Source: CAVXJN01 sp963773585 (lineage in GTDB: Bacteria > Pseudomonadota > Gammaproteobacteria > JASBUN01). Taken from it: a stretch of DNA of 64,000 bases. Position numbers and translations under genes: made by a program. Every line of letters begins with the position of its first letter. The first letter of the stretch is position 1. The notes beneath the pieces were generated by a model, which was not told the DNA's origin, did no database searches, and worked only from the letters and a program-made list of their open reading frames with translations. Positions 1 through 7,378 of the stretch are shown here, piece after piece. The stretch spans positions 868,001 to 932,000 of the forward strand of contig CAVZBR010000001.1 in the NCBI GenBank assembly GCA_963773585.1, read 5' to 3'.

Positions 1-72
1 GATAATATAGACGCCGATACCACGCGACTGTTGGGACTGATTCGCCGTATCGATCGCGTCTTGACCGGCTGA
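1..72 (+). CDS. C-terminal end of an unidentified protein (partial)
   Basis: An open frame runs from base 1 through 23 codons to a TGA at 70-72. The encoded end is rich in Leu, Arg and Ile and looks helical, but it is too short to assign to a family. It converges on the nucleotide-sugar dehydrogenase gene that ends 23 bases further on. The call rests only on the open frame reaching the window edge and the plausible gene spacing, so it may be chance. Confidence 0.35.
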   Translation, partial: DNIDADTTRLLGLIRRIDRVLTG

Positions 73-94
73 AGTCGCGCCCGCCGCGCGGAAC

Positions 95-1372
95 TTACAG
101 TCGACCGTCGACCGCATTCGCTGGAAGAACGTATTTGACGTCATACAGCACGTGCTTCGGTTTGCCGAGCGCACGCATGCCTTCCACGCCGAGGGCCTGG
201 AATTGACGATGGCCGACCGCGAGAATGACCGCGTCGTAGGCACCTTTTTGCGGGTCTGAAATTGGTTCGATGCCATACTCGTGCTGCGCTTCCTTCGCGT
301 CTACCCACGGATCGTATACGTCGACTTCGGCGTGATAGTGCTTGAACTCGTCGATCAGATCGGTCACCCGGGTGTTGCGCAGGTCTGGACAGTTCTCTTT
401 GAACGTCAAGCCCATGATCAGGATTCGAGCGCCCACCACGTGGATGCGTTTGCGGGTCATGAGTTTGACGACCTGATCTGCGACATAGGAGCCCATGCCG
501 TCGTTGATTTGCCGACCGGCGAGAATCATTTCCGGGTGGTAGCCGACTTCCTGCGCTTTGTGGGTCAGATAGTACGGGTCGACACCGATACAGTGGCCAC
601 CCACCAGGCCCGGGCGAAATGGCAGGAAGTTCCATTTGGTGCCCGCGGCTTCCAGCACTTCCAAGGTATCGATGTCGAGGCGGTTGAACAGCATCGCAAG
701 TTCGTTGATCAGCGCGATATTGACGTCGCGCTGGGTGTTTTCAATGACTTTCGCGGCTTCCGCGACGCGGATGCTGCTGGCTTTGTGGGTCCCGGCGGTG
801 ATGACCCGGCGGTATACCGAGTCCACATATTCGGCCACCTCGGGGGTCGACCCGGATGTCACTTTCAAAATGGTCGAGACCCGATGTTCCTTGTCTCCCG
901 GGTTGATGCGCTCCGGGCTGTAGCCGGCGAAAAAGTCGACGTTGAAGCGGAGTCCGGACTCACGCTCGAGGATGGGCACGCATACTTCTTCGGTCGCCCC
1001 GGGATATACCGTCGACTCGTAGACGACCACGTCTCCCGCTTTCAGGACCCGGCCAACGGTTCGGCTGGCGGATTCAAGCGGTGTGAGGTCCGGCCGTTTG
1101 TGCCGATCGATGGGGGTGGGCACGGTGACGACATAGAAGTTGCATGATTCGATTTGCGTGGCTTGATCGGCATACTGCAGCTTTGTCGCAGCGGCAAGGA
1201 TCTCCGGTTCCACTTCCAGGGTGTGGTCGATGCCTTGTTTGAGCTCGTCAATTCGGCGGCTGTCGATGTCGAAACCGACCGTATCGAAGTGTTTACCGAG
1301 TTCCACCGCCAGCGGCAGACCCACGTAGCCCAACCCGATGACGCCGATTTTGATATTGTCGATGCTCAACAT
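95..1372 (-). CDS. tviB: UDP-N-acetylglucosamine 6-dehydrogenase, TviB type
   Basis: Predicted cytoplasmic NAD-dependent enzyme that oxidises C6 of a UDP-HexNAc to the uronic acid, supplying an acidic sugar donor. The 425-residue protein has the Rossmann motif GVIGLGYVGLP near residues 10-20, the YSPERINPGD motif near 151-160, and the catalytic-cysteine motif GGHCIGVDPYYL with C261. The sequence closely resembles Salmonella TviB as I remember it, including KWNFLPFRPGLVGGH and the C-terminal KHVLYDVKYVLPA. The open frame extends upstream to 1594, but the ATG at 1372 has a GGAG ribosome site and starts directly at the Rossmann fold. It is transcribed away from the cyclic-nucleotide-binding gene. 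Exact substrate (GlcNAc or GalNAc) is inferred. Confidence 0.9.
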   Translation of the reverse strand: MLSIDNIKIGVIGLGYVGLPLAVELGKHFDTVGFDIDSRRIDELKQGIDHTLEVEPEILAAATKLQYADQATQIESCNFYVVTVPTPIDRHKRPDLTPLESASRTVGRVLKAGDVVVYESTVYPGATEEVCVPILERESGLRFNVDFFAGYSPERINPGDKEHRVSTILKVTSGSTPEVAEYVDSVYRRVITAGTHKASSIRVAEAAKVIENTQRDVNIALINELAMLFNRLDIDTLEVLEAAGTKWNFLPFRPGLVGGHCIGVDPYYLTHKAQEVGYHPEMILAGRQINDGMGSYVADQVVKLMTRKRIHVVGARILIMGLTFKENCPDLRNTRVTDLIDEFKHYHAEVDVYDPWVDAKEAQHEYGIEPISDPQKGAYDAVILAVGHRQFQALGVEGMRALGKPKHVLYDVKYVLPANAVDGRL

Positions 1373-1586
1373 CCCTTGTTCGCTCCCGTCTGGCTCGAAT
1401 GCTGTCCGCGCCGAGCGGACAAATGAACACCGGATTATCCCCGTAGTCGGCGCGTTTTTGAATAGGTCAAGAGGCATATTTGGGGATGGCGAGCCGGCGC
1501 GAGTCCGTAACCACTCGGAGCTGCCACTAGAACACGTGGTCTGCTTGTTTCTATACTTATGGAATGTCGAAGATGAAGGTGGAAGT

Positions 1587-2060
1587 GTGAACAAGTCCTT
1601 GCGGGCGTTGCTGGAGCACCCCGATTTCGTGGAGGGGCAGCATTGGTCGCGACAGTGGTATTTGGCGCACCAGCCGATTGTCGAGGAGGGGACCAGCGGG
1701 TCGCAGGTCTACCTGTTGCTTGACGGCAAGGTGCGCGTGCTCGGGGACGTGGCATTGGACGAGGCCCGGCGCATCCGTCCGGGATTCTTCGAATTTGAAT
1801 CCGGCGAGGTATTTGGTGAACTGGCGTTGTTCGACCATGGGCCCCGCTCGGCTTCGGTGGTGGCGGTCACGGATTGCGAATTGGCGGTCATAGACGGTGA
1901 TCGGCTCCTGGCGTTTCTCGACCAGCATCGGGAATTGGGGTACGAAGTATTGCAGGAGTTGGTGAGCGCACTGGTCGTTCGGCTGCGAAAAACCAATCGT
2001 AAACTATTCTCTCTCATGGCATGGGGGCTCAAGGCCCGCGGTTTCGACGAGCATTTGTAA
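1587..2060 (+). CDS. Stand-alone cyclic nucleotide-binding domain protein
   Basis: A 157-residue protein made almost entirely of one Crp-type nucleotide-binding beta-roll (about residues 25-125). The phosphate-binding cassette is visible as FGELALFDHGPRSASV, with the Gly-Glu and Arg-Ser pair expected for a cNMP pocket. A helical tail follows, but there is no room for a helix-turn-helix, so this is not a classical Crp/FNR DNA binder. The start chosen is GTG at 1587, preceded by a GGTGG-like site; the open frame continues upstream, but that part overlaps the divergent dehydrogenase. It may sense cAMP or c-di-GMP and act by protein contact, which is inference from its place beside the polysaccharide genes. 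Confidence 0.75.
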   Translation: MNKSLRALLEHPDFVEGQHWSRQWYLAHQPIVEEGTSGSQVYLLLDGKVRVLGDVALDEARRIRPGFFEFESGEVFGELALFDHGPRSASVVAVTDCELAVIDGDRLLAFLDQHRELGYEVLQELVSALVVRLRKTNRKLFSLMAWGLKARGFDEHL

Positions 2061-2078
2061 GAGAGCTTCGCAAGCGAT

Positions 2079-2087
2079 TGATATAAT
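2079..2087 (+). promoter_or_regulatory. Possible extended -10 promoter upstream of epsB
   Basis: TGATATAAT matches the extended -10 consensus (TGn followed by TATAAT) exactly. No convincing -35 lies at 17 bp. It is in the 260-base gap between the cyclic-nucleotide-binding gene and the epsB-like gene and would give a leader of about 230 bases. Pattern match only. Confidence 0.4.
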
Positions 2088-2113
2088 AATCTTTTTAAGA
2101 TCGGTCGGGTGAG

Positions 2114-2177
2114 TTGATCAATTCAGATCAAGCATTGATTTAGCGGTCGATATGTGAAGTGGTTCAACTTTCTTCAC
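2114..2177. promoter_or_regulatory. Two inverted repeats upstream of epsB (possible operators)
   Basis: Two dyads lie in the leader of the epsB-like gene. TTGATC at 2114-2119 and GATCAA at 2126-2131 are perfect 6-base arms with a 6-base spacer. GTGAAG at 2154-2159 and CTTCAC at 2172-2177 are perfect arms with a 12-base spacer. They sit downstream of the candidate -10 box, a position suited to repressor binding or a transcript structure. No cognate regulator can be named. Confidence 0.35.
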
Positions 2178-2320
2178 CGAAGGCCGCTATGCACAGATAC
2201 ATTTGTTAGCGCTACCAACCCGAGCGGGATCCGCAGCGCGGACGCTTTTGCGCGGACAGCGCAGACACCGTTCGCGCGTCGATTGATTGAACAAGCAAAA
2301 ATAAGGGGCCGGCGCAGTCA

Positions 2321-3718
2321 ATGATTCGCCTATTTCGACACTACATTCCGGAGTCCATGATACTCCTCGGACTGGGCGAAACGGTTTTGCTGGTGGCGTC
2401 CGTCTACCTGGGCGTGTATATCCGGTTTTACGACGGCGGCCTGCCGGTGGATGATCCATCGGTCGATGGGCTGTTTTGGAAAGGCATTTTGTTTGCCGCC
2501 ATCGTTGCCCTCGCCATGACCACCATGGGCCTCTATTGGCGTCACCTGCGGGTGGACAGCTTGTGGCACATCGTGCTGCGTCTGTTGGGCGCGTTCGTGC
2601 TCACGGTGGTGATGCTCGCGCTGTTGTTTTACGTGCTGCCGGATCTGTTCATCGGCCGAGGCGCGCTCGCCATTTCGCTGTTGATTGCGCTGGGCTTTGT
2701 ACTTGGCGCGCGCGCACTGCACTATCATTTCGCCGACATGGAGGCATTGAAGGCACGCGTATTGGTAGTCGGCGCCGGCCGCAAAGCGAGCCTCCTGGAA
2801 AGCCTTCGGCGCCGGGTGGATTGGCACGGCTTCAGATTGATCGGTTACATACACATTCGCGGTGAACGCGACTCGGTGGATCCCGCGAAAATACTGCAGT
2901 CTGAGACGCCTCTCGATCAATTGGTCGACGAATACCAGATTGACGAAATCGTGGTCGCGATCGATGACCGTCGAAAAAGCTTTCCAGTGGACGAAATTCT
3001 CGAGTGCAAAATGAAGGGTGTGCAAGTTGTCGACCTCATGACGTTTTTCGAGCGTCAGAGCGGCAAAATCCGCCTTGACACGCTGCATCCCAGCAGCTTG
3101 ATTTTCGCCGATGGATTTTCGCAAGCGGTACTGCGCAAGAACAGCAAGCGCGTATTCGACATCGGCGCCAGCCTGTTCCTCTTGATGTTCGCATGGCCTT
3201 TCATGTTGATCACGGCACTTGCGATTCGTATCGAATCACCCGGCTCGGTACTGTATCGCCAGATACGTGTCGGGCGTTTCGGCATACCCTTTGAAGTATT
3301 GAAATTCCGCAGCATGAGAGCGGATGCCGAGCAGGACGGCAAGGCGCAATGGGCGCAGAAAGGCGACACCCGCGTCACCCGGGTGGGCGCTTTTATTCGT
3401 AAGTTTCGAATTGACGAGCTTCCTCAATTGCTTAATGTGCTGCGTGGGGATATGAGTTTCGTGGGGCCGCGACCAGAACGGCCGGAATTCGTTGAGCAAT
3501 TGAAGCAGGAAATTCCGTTTTACGACCTGCGACACAAAGTTGCCCCCGGCATCACCGGCTGGGCGCAGATCTCCTATCCCTATGGTGCCTCCGTGCGGGA
3601 TGCGATGGAAAAACTGCAATACGACCTTTATTACATCAAGAATTACAGTTTACTATTCGATTTCATGATCCTCTTTCAGACCGCCCACGCAGTGGTTTGG
3701 GGGAAGGGCGCACGCTAA
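2321..3718 (+). CDS. epsB: XrtA-associated polyprenyl-phosphate sugar-1-phosphate transferase (EpsB-like)
   Basis: Predicted to start repeat-unit synthesis by moving a sugar-1-phosphate from a UDP-sugar to undecaprenyl phosphate at the inner membrane. The 465 residues have an N-terminal block of membrane helices (about 1-130), a CoA-binding-like Rossmann region around 140-240, one more membrane helix near 275-300, and a C-terminal bacterial sugar transferase domain. Conserved motifs include VLKFRSM, RIDELPQLLNV with the catalytic Asp-Glu, and SFVGPRPERPEF. Length and layout fit the TIGR03013 family of PEP-CTERM systems. It is the first gene of the regulatory block, about 70 bases before prsK. 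The sugar transferred cannot be read from the sequence. Confidence 0.9.
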   Translation: MIRLFRHYIPESMILLGLGETVLLVASVYLGVYIRFYDGGLPVDDPSVDGLFWKGILFAAIVALAMTTMGLYWRHLRVDSLWHIVLRLLGAFVLTVVMLALLFYVLPDLFIGRGALAISLLIALGFVLGARALHYHFADMEALKARVLVVGAGRKASLLESLRRRVDWHGFRLIGYIHIRGERDSVDPAKILQSETPLDQLVDEYQIDEIVVAIDDRRKSFPVDEILECKMKGVQVVDLMTFFERQSGKIRLDTLHPSSLIFADGFSQAVLRKNSKRVFDIGASLFLLMFAWPFMLITALAIRIESPGSVLYRQIRVGRFGIPFEVLKFRSMRADAEQDGKAQWAQKGDTRVTRVGAFIRKFRIDELPQLLNVLRGDMSFVGPRPERPEFVEQLKQEIPFYDLRHKVAPGITGWAQISYPYGASVRDAMEKLQYDLYYIKNYSLLFDFMILFQTAHAVVWGKGAR

Positions 3719-3788
3719 GGGTTGACCGCCCGGCGCATGTCGAGGCACCAGCGGCAACGATCTGCCGAGCGGGCGGCGGGGGACTGGA

Positions 3789-5906
3789 ATGCAAGCGGTT
3801 GACATCGGCCTGGTGAGCTATCTCGTCGCAGCGGGCGCATTTCTACTGCTTGCGTTGTTGCTGCTTACAAGTTGGCGGGGTCGCCTTGAAGGCGCGGCGC
3901 TGGTTGCCGCCGTGACCACCAGCATGGTCTGGGGCGTGGTGGCAGCACTCGGGCCACAGCTGCACGCGCCGGTGTCGCCAGTCGCCTATCACACGCTGGA
4001 AATCGTCCGCGACATCACCTGGTATGTGTTCCTGTTTCGCCTGCTGCGACCATTGAAGATTTCGGGGCGCGAACACACAAGTCTGCTGACGTTTGCTGAA
4101 CCGGTGGCGCTGATCACCGCGGGGGTGGTCCTGCTGATCGACTTGTTGCCGGAATTGGTTACGAAGGTAATACCGTTGGCGTCGCCGCCGCAGGCCGCAA
4201 TTACCGGCCATTTGATCCTGGCGCTGATCGGCATGGCGTTGGTGGAACAATTGTTTCGCAATACCCGCCCTTCCGGGCGCTGGTCGGTAAAGTATCTGTT
4301 CTTGGGCGTAGGGGCCATTTTCGCATACGATTTTTTTCTGTACTCCGACGCATTGCTGTTCAAGCAGATCGATTACGATCTATGGACGGCGCGGGGGTTC
4401 GTCAACGCGTTGGTTGTGCCGATGCTCGCGATTTCGGCGGCGCGCAATCCGGCCTGGTCCCTGGACGTGTTCATCTCCCGGCGGGTGGTGTTCCATACGG
4501 TCACTCTCGCCGGGGCGGGGATTTACCTGCTGGTCATGGCCGCGGCGGGCTATTACATACGCCAATATGGAGGCAGTTGGGGTGCCGCTGCACAGGCTAC
4601 GTTTCTGGCATTCGCGCTGTTGTTGTTGGGTGTGCTGCTGTTTTCCGGCCAGATGCGAGCCAAACTCAAGGTATTTCTCAGCAAGCATTTTTTCAATTAC
4701 AAATACGATTACCGGGAAGAATGGTTGAAGTTGTCGGGAAGTCTGCTGGCGGGAGACGACGAATTGAACCCGCGACAGCGGGCAATTCGATCACTGGCCG
4801 ATATTGTCGAAAGTACCGGTGGCATGCTTTGGACCCAGACCGACGCCGGCCACTATACAGGCGCCGAGCATTGGAACATGAACGAAACAGCCCATGCGGT
4901 GATCAAGGAGAACGCGCCGGTAATTCGGTTTTTGCGTACTCGGCAGTGGGTCATCGACCTGGACGAATTCAGGGAGAATCCGGAGTTATACGAAGATTTG
5001 ATTCTGCCAGACTGGCTCGAGGATTTGCCGAGGGCTTGGCTCGTGGTTCCACTGTTACGCGATGAGACGCTTATTGCTTTCGTGGTATTGGGAAGGCCGC
5101 GCGCGCTGCGTAATATCAATTGGGAAGACCGCGACTTGCTGAAAACGGTCGGCTTGCAGATTGCCAGCTATATCGCGTTGGTTGAAACCAGCGAAGCATT
5201 GATGAATGCCCGTCAATTCGAAGCCTTCAATCGACTTTCATCATATGTGGTGCACGATTTGAAGAATGTCAGCGCGCAGCTGTCGTTGGTGGTGAAGAAT
5301 GCGAAGCGTCATCTCGACAATCCCGCTTTCGTAGCGGATGCGATCAGTACGGTCGAAAACGCGACTGCGAAGATGAACCGAATGCTGGCACAGTTGCGCA
5401 AGGGTGGTACAGTAGAGTCCGCTAAGTCGATCGTTGACTTGCAGCCGATCCTGCGCGATGCCGTCTCGACCTGTGCGGGCCAGGACCCTGTACCGTCGCT
5501 GGAATCCGAAGACGGTCAATTGCTTTTGGTGATAGACGCAGAAAAACTGACCAACGTTTTGTCGCATTTAATCCAAAACGCCCAAGAAGCCACTTCTCGC
5601 CAGGGGCGGGTACAGGTGAAGGCCGGCGTCGATCACGACGATGTACTGATCGAGGTCACGGACGATGGCTGCGGCATGGACGAAAAGTTCATTCGCGAAC
5701 GCTTATTCCGGCCGTTCGAAACCACCAAAGGCAACGCTGGGATGGGGATCGGCGTCTATGAAAGCAGAGAATTCATCTGGTCGCAGGGCGGCGACCTGCT
5801 GGTCACCAGCGAACCCGGGCACGGAAGCAAATTCCAGGTCCGGTTGCCGCTCTACCGCGACGCGCCCGGACACGACGCGCAACGTGCTGCAGAGACTGCG
5901 ATTTGA
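3789..5906 (+). CDS. prsK: PrsK, XrtA/PEP-CTERM system sensor histidine kinase
   Basis: A 705-residue membrane histidine kinase. The N-terminal 300 residues carry about nine hydrophobic helices, followed by a GAF-like region (about 330-475) and the kinase core. The H-box is VVHDLKN with H489, and the N-box is HLIQNAQEA. The glycine-rich ATP lid includes DDGCGMD and GMGIGVYESREF. This layout is that of PrsK (TIGR02916), known to work with PrsR in controlling PEP-CTERM genes. Its stop overlaps the TTG start of prsR by four bases (TTGA), so the pair is translationally coupled. The signal sensed is unknown. Confidence 0.93.
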   Translation: MQAVDIGLVSYLVAAGAFLLLALLLLTSWRGRLEGAALVAAVTTSMVWGVVAALGPQLHAPVSPVAYHTLEIVRDITWYVFLFRLLRPLKISGREHTSLLTFAEPVALITAGVVLLIDLLPELVTKVIPLASPPQAAITGHLILALIGMALVEQLFRNTRPSGRWSVKYLFLGVGAIFAYDFFLYSDALLFKQIDYDLWTARGFVNALVVPMLAISAARNPAWSLDVFISRRVVFHTVTLAGAGIYLLVMAAAGYYIRQYGGSWGAAAQATFLAFALLLLGVLLFSGQMRAKLKVFLSKHFFNYKYDYREEWLKLSGSLLAGDDELNPRQRAIRSLADIVESTGGMLWTQTDAGHYTGAEHWNMNETAHAVIKENAPVIRFLRTRQWVIDLDEFRENPELYEDLILPDWLEDLPRAWLVVPLLRDETLIAFVVLGRPRALRNINWEDRDLLKTVGLQIASYIALVETSEALMNARQFEAFNRLSSYVVHDLKNVSAQLSLVVKNAKRHLDNPAFVADAISTVENATAKMNRMLAQLRKGGTVESAKSIVDLQPILRDAVSTCAGQDPVPSLESEDGQLLLVIDAEKLTNVLSHLIQNAQEATSRQGRVQVKAGVDHDDVLIEVTDDGCGMDEKFIRERLFRPFETTKGNAGMGIGVYESREFIWSQGGDLLVTSEPGHGSKFQVRLPLYRDAPGHDAQRAAETAI

Positions 5907-7255
5907 TAGCCAATAAAACACTACTGGTAGTTGAGGACGATCCCGGACTGCAAAGCCAGCTGCGCTGGTCGTTTGAGCATTATGACGTGCTGATCGCGGG
6001 GGACAAGGAGTCGGCTATCAATGAACTGCGCCGGCATGAACCGGCGGTGGTGACCTTGGATCTCGGTTTGCCGCCGGATCCGGCAAATGCCAGCGAGGGT
6101 CTTGCCGCGCTGGAAGAAATACTGCGACTCGCGCCGCACACCAAGGTCATTGTCGTGACTGGCAATGAAGATCGCGAAAATGCCGTGCGTTCCATCGCGC
6201 TCGGAGCTTACGATTTCTACCAAAAACCCATTGAACCGGAAATTTTGGGGTTGATCATCGAGCGCGCTTACCGCGTGTATGAATTGGAAGACGAGAACCG
6301 CCGCCTCGCCGCAGCAAAAGGTGATTCGCCACTCGAGGGCATCATTGCCACCAGCCCGGAAATGCTCAAAGTATGCCGGACCGTGGAAAAAGTTGCCCCC
6401 ACCGACGCGACGACGATCATCTTGGGGGAGAGTGGAACCGGCAAGGAACTGGTGGCGAGAGCGATTCATAATCTGAGTTCCCGCGCCCAGGGCAGTTTTG
6501 TCGCCATCAACTGTGCTGCGATCCCTGAAAACCTTCTGGAGAGTGAGCTTTTTGGTTATGAGAAGGGCGCTTTTACCGGCGCGGCCAAGCAGACCAAAGG
6601 TAAGATCGAATACGCAGACGGCGGCACGCTGTTTCTCGACGAAGTGGGCGATCTGCCGTTGGCGCTGCAGGCCAAATTGTTGCGGTTTTTACAGGAACGG
6701 GTGATCGAGCGCGTAGGGGGCAGAGCCGAGATCGCCGTGGATGTACGGGTTGTTTGCGCGACGCACCGTGACCTGACGCAATTGATTCAGGAAGGCACTT
6801 TCCGAGAGGATCTTTATTATCGGATCAGTGAAATCAAGCTCATTGTGCCTCCGCTCAGGGAGCGTCAAGGCGACGCTGTAGTGTTGGCGAGTACCTTTCT
6901 GAAACGTTATGCCGACAAGAACAGCCGTTCCGTGCGCAGCTTCAGCAAAGAGGCATTGGCCGCGATCGAGCACTATCAGTGGCCGGGCAATGTCCGAGAG
7001 ATGGAAAATCGTGTGAAGCGTTCGGTGATCATGGCCGAGGGGACACAGGTTACGGCAGAAGACCTGGAACTGGCTGAGGCGCAGGACGACAGTATGCCGT
7101 TCAACCTCCGCCAGGTGCGGGAGCAGGCCGAACGGCTCGCGCTCTCGCGTGCATTGTCCGTCGCCGATGGGAATTTGTCGCGTGCAGCCGAATTGTTGGG
7201 GATCACGCGTCCGACGCTGTACACATTACTGGATAAATTCAATATGCGCTCTTGA
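5903..7255 (+). CDS. prsR: PrsR, sigma-54-dependent PEP-CTERM response regulator
   Basis: An NtrC-type activator of 450 residues. The receiver domain (about 1-125) has the phospho-acceptor D53 in VVTLDLGLPP. The AAA+ domain has Walker A GESGTGKE at 175-182 and the sigma-54 contact loop GAFTGA at 222-227. A Fis-type helix-turn-helix ends the protein (about 410-447). It starts with TTG, overlapping the prsK stop, which suits coupled translation. It matches TIGR02915 (PEP-CTERM-box response regulator). The sigma-54 promoter found upstream of the PEP-CTERM gene at 15231-15248 is its most likely target in this window. Confidence 0.94.
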   Translation: MIANKTLLVVEDDPGLQSQLRWSFEHYDVLIAGDKESAINELRRHEPAVVTLDLGLPPDPANASEGLAALEEILRLAPHTKVIVVTGNEDRENAVRSIALGAYDFYQKPIEPEILGLIIERAYRVYELEDENRRLAAAKGDSPLEGIIATSPEMLKVCRTVEKVAPTDATTIILGESGTGKELVARAIHNLSSRAQGSFVAINCAAIPENLLESELFGYEKGAFTGAAKQTKGKIEYADGGTLFLDEVGDLPLALQAKLLRFLQERVIERVGGRAEIAVDVRVVCATHRDLTQLIQEGTFREDLYYRISEIKLIVPPLRERQGDAVVLASTFLKRYADKNSRSVRSFSKEALAAIEHYQWPGNVREMENRVKRSVIMAEGTQVTAEDLELAEAQDDSMPFNLRQVREQAERLALSRALSVADGNLSRAAELLGITRPTLYTLLDKFNMRS

Positions 7256-7287
7256 ACGTGAGCAGCATGTGGGCCGGCCCCGGTCTG

Positions 7288-7314
7288 GGCGCGGAACCTT
7301 CGCGCCTGGCCAGG
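7288..7314. other. Hairpin and palindrome between prsR and the first prsT
   Basis: GGCGCG at 7288-7293 pairs with CGCGCC at 7301-7306 across a 7-base loop, and a perfect palindrome CCTGGCCAGG lies at 7305-7314. There is no T-tract, so it is not a standard terminator. It could tune read-through from prsR into the TPR gene or be an operator. Confidence 0.3.
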
Positions 7315-7378
7315 CGTCACAATGCCAATCGTAGGTCATATTCGCTTTACGGTTAGGCATTCTTGCGGGAGGGAATCG

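Noticed and set aside
281..1147. 288-residue open frame on the plus strand over the tviB gene
   Set aside because: It is the complementary shadow of a strongly conserved dehydrogenase; its translation has no family features.
2330..3124. 264-residue minus-strand frame inside epsB
   Set aside because: Shadow of the EpsB-like gene; His/Gln-rich translation without domain features.
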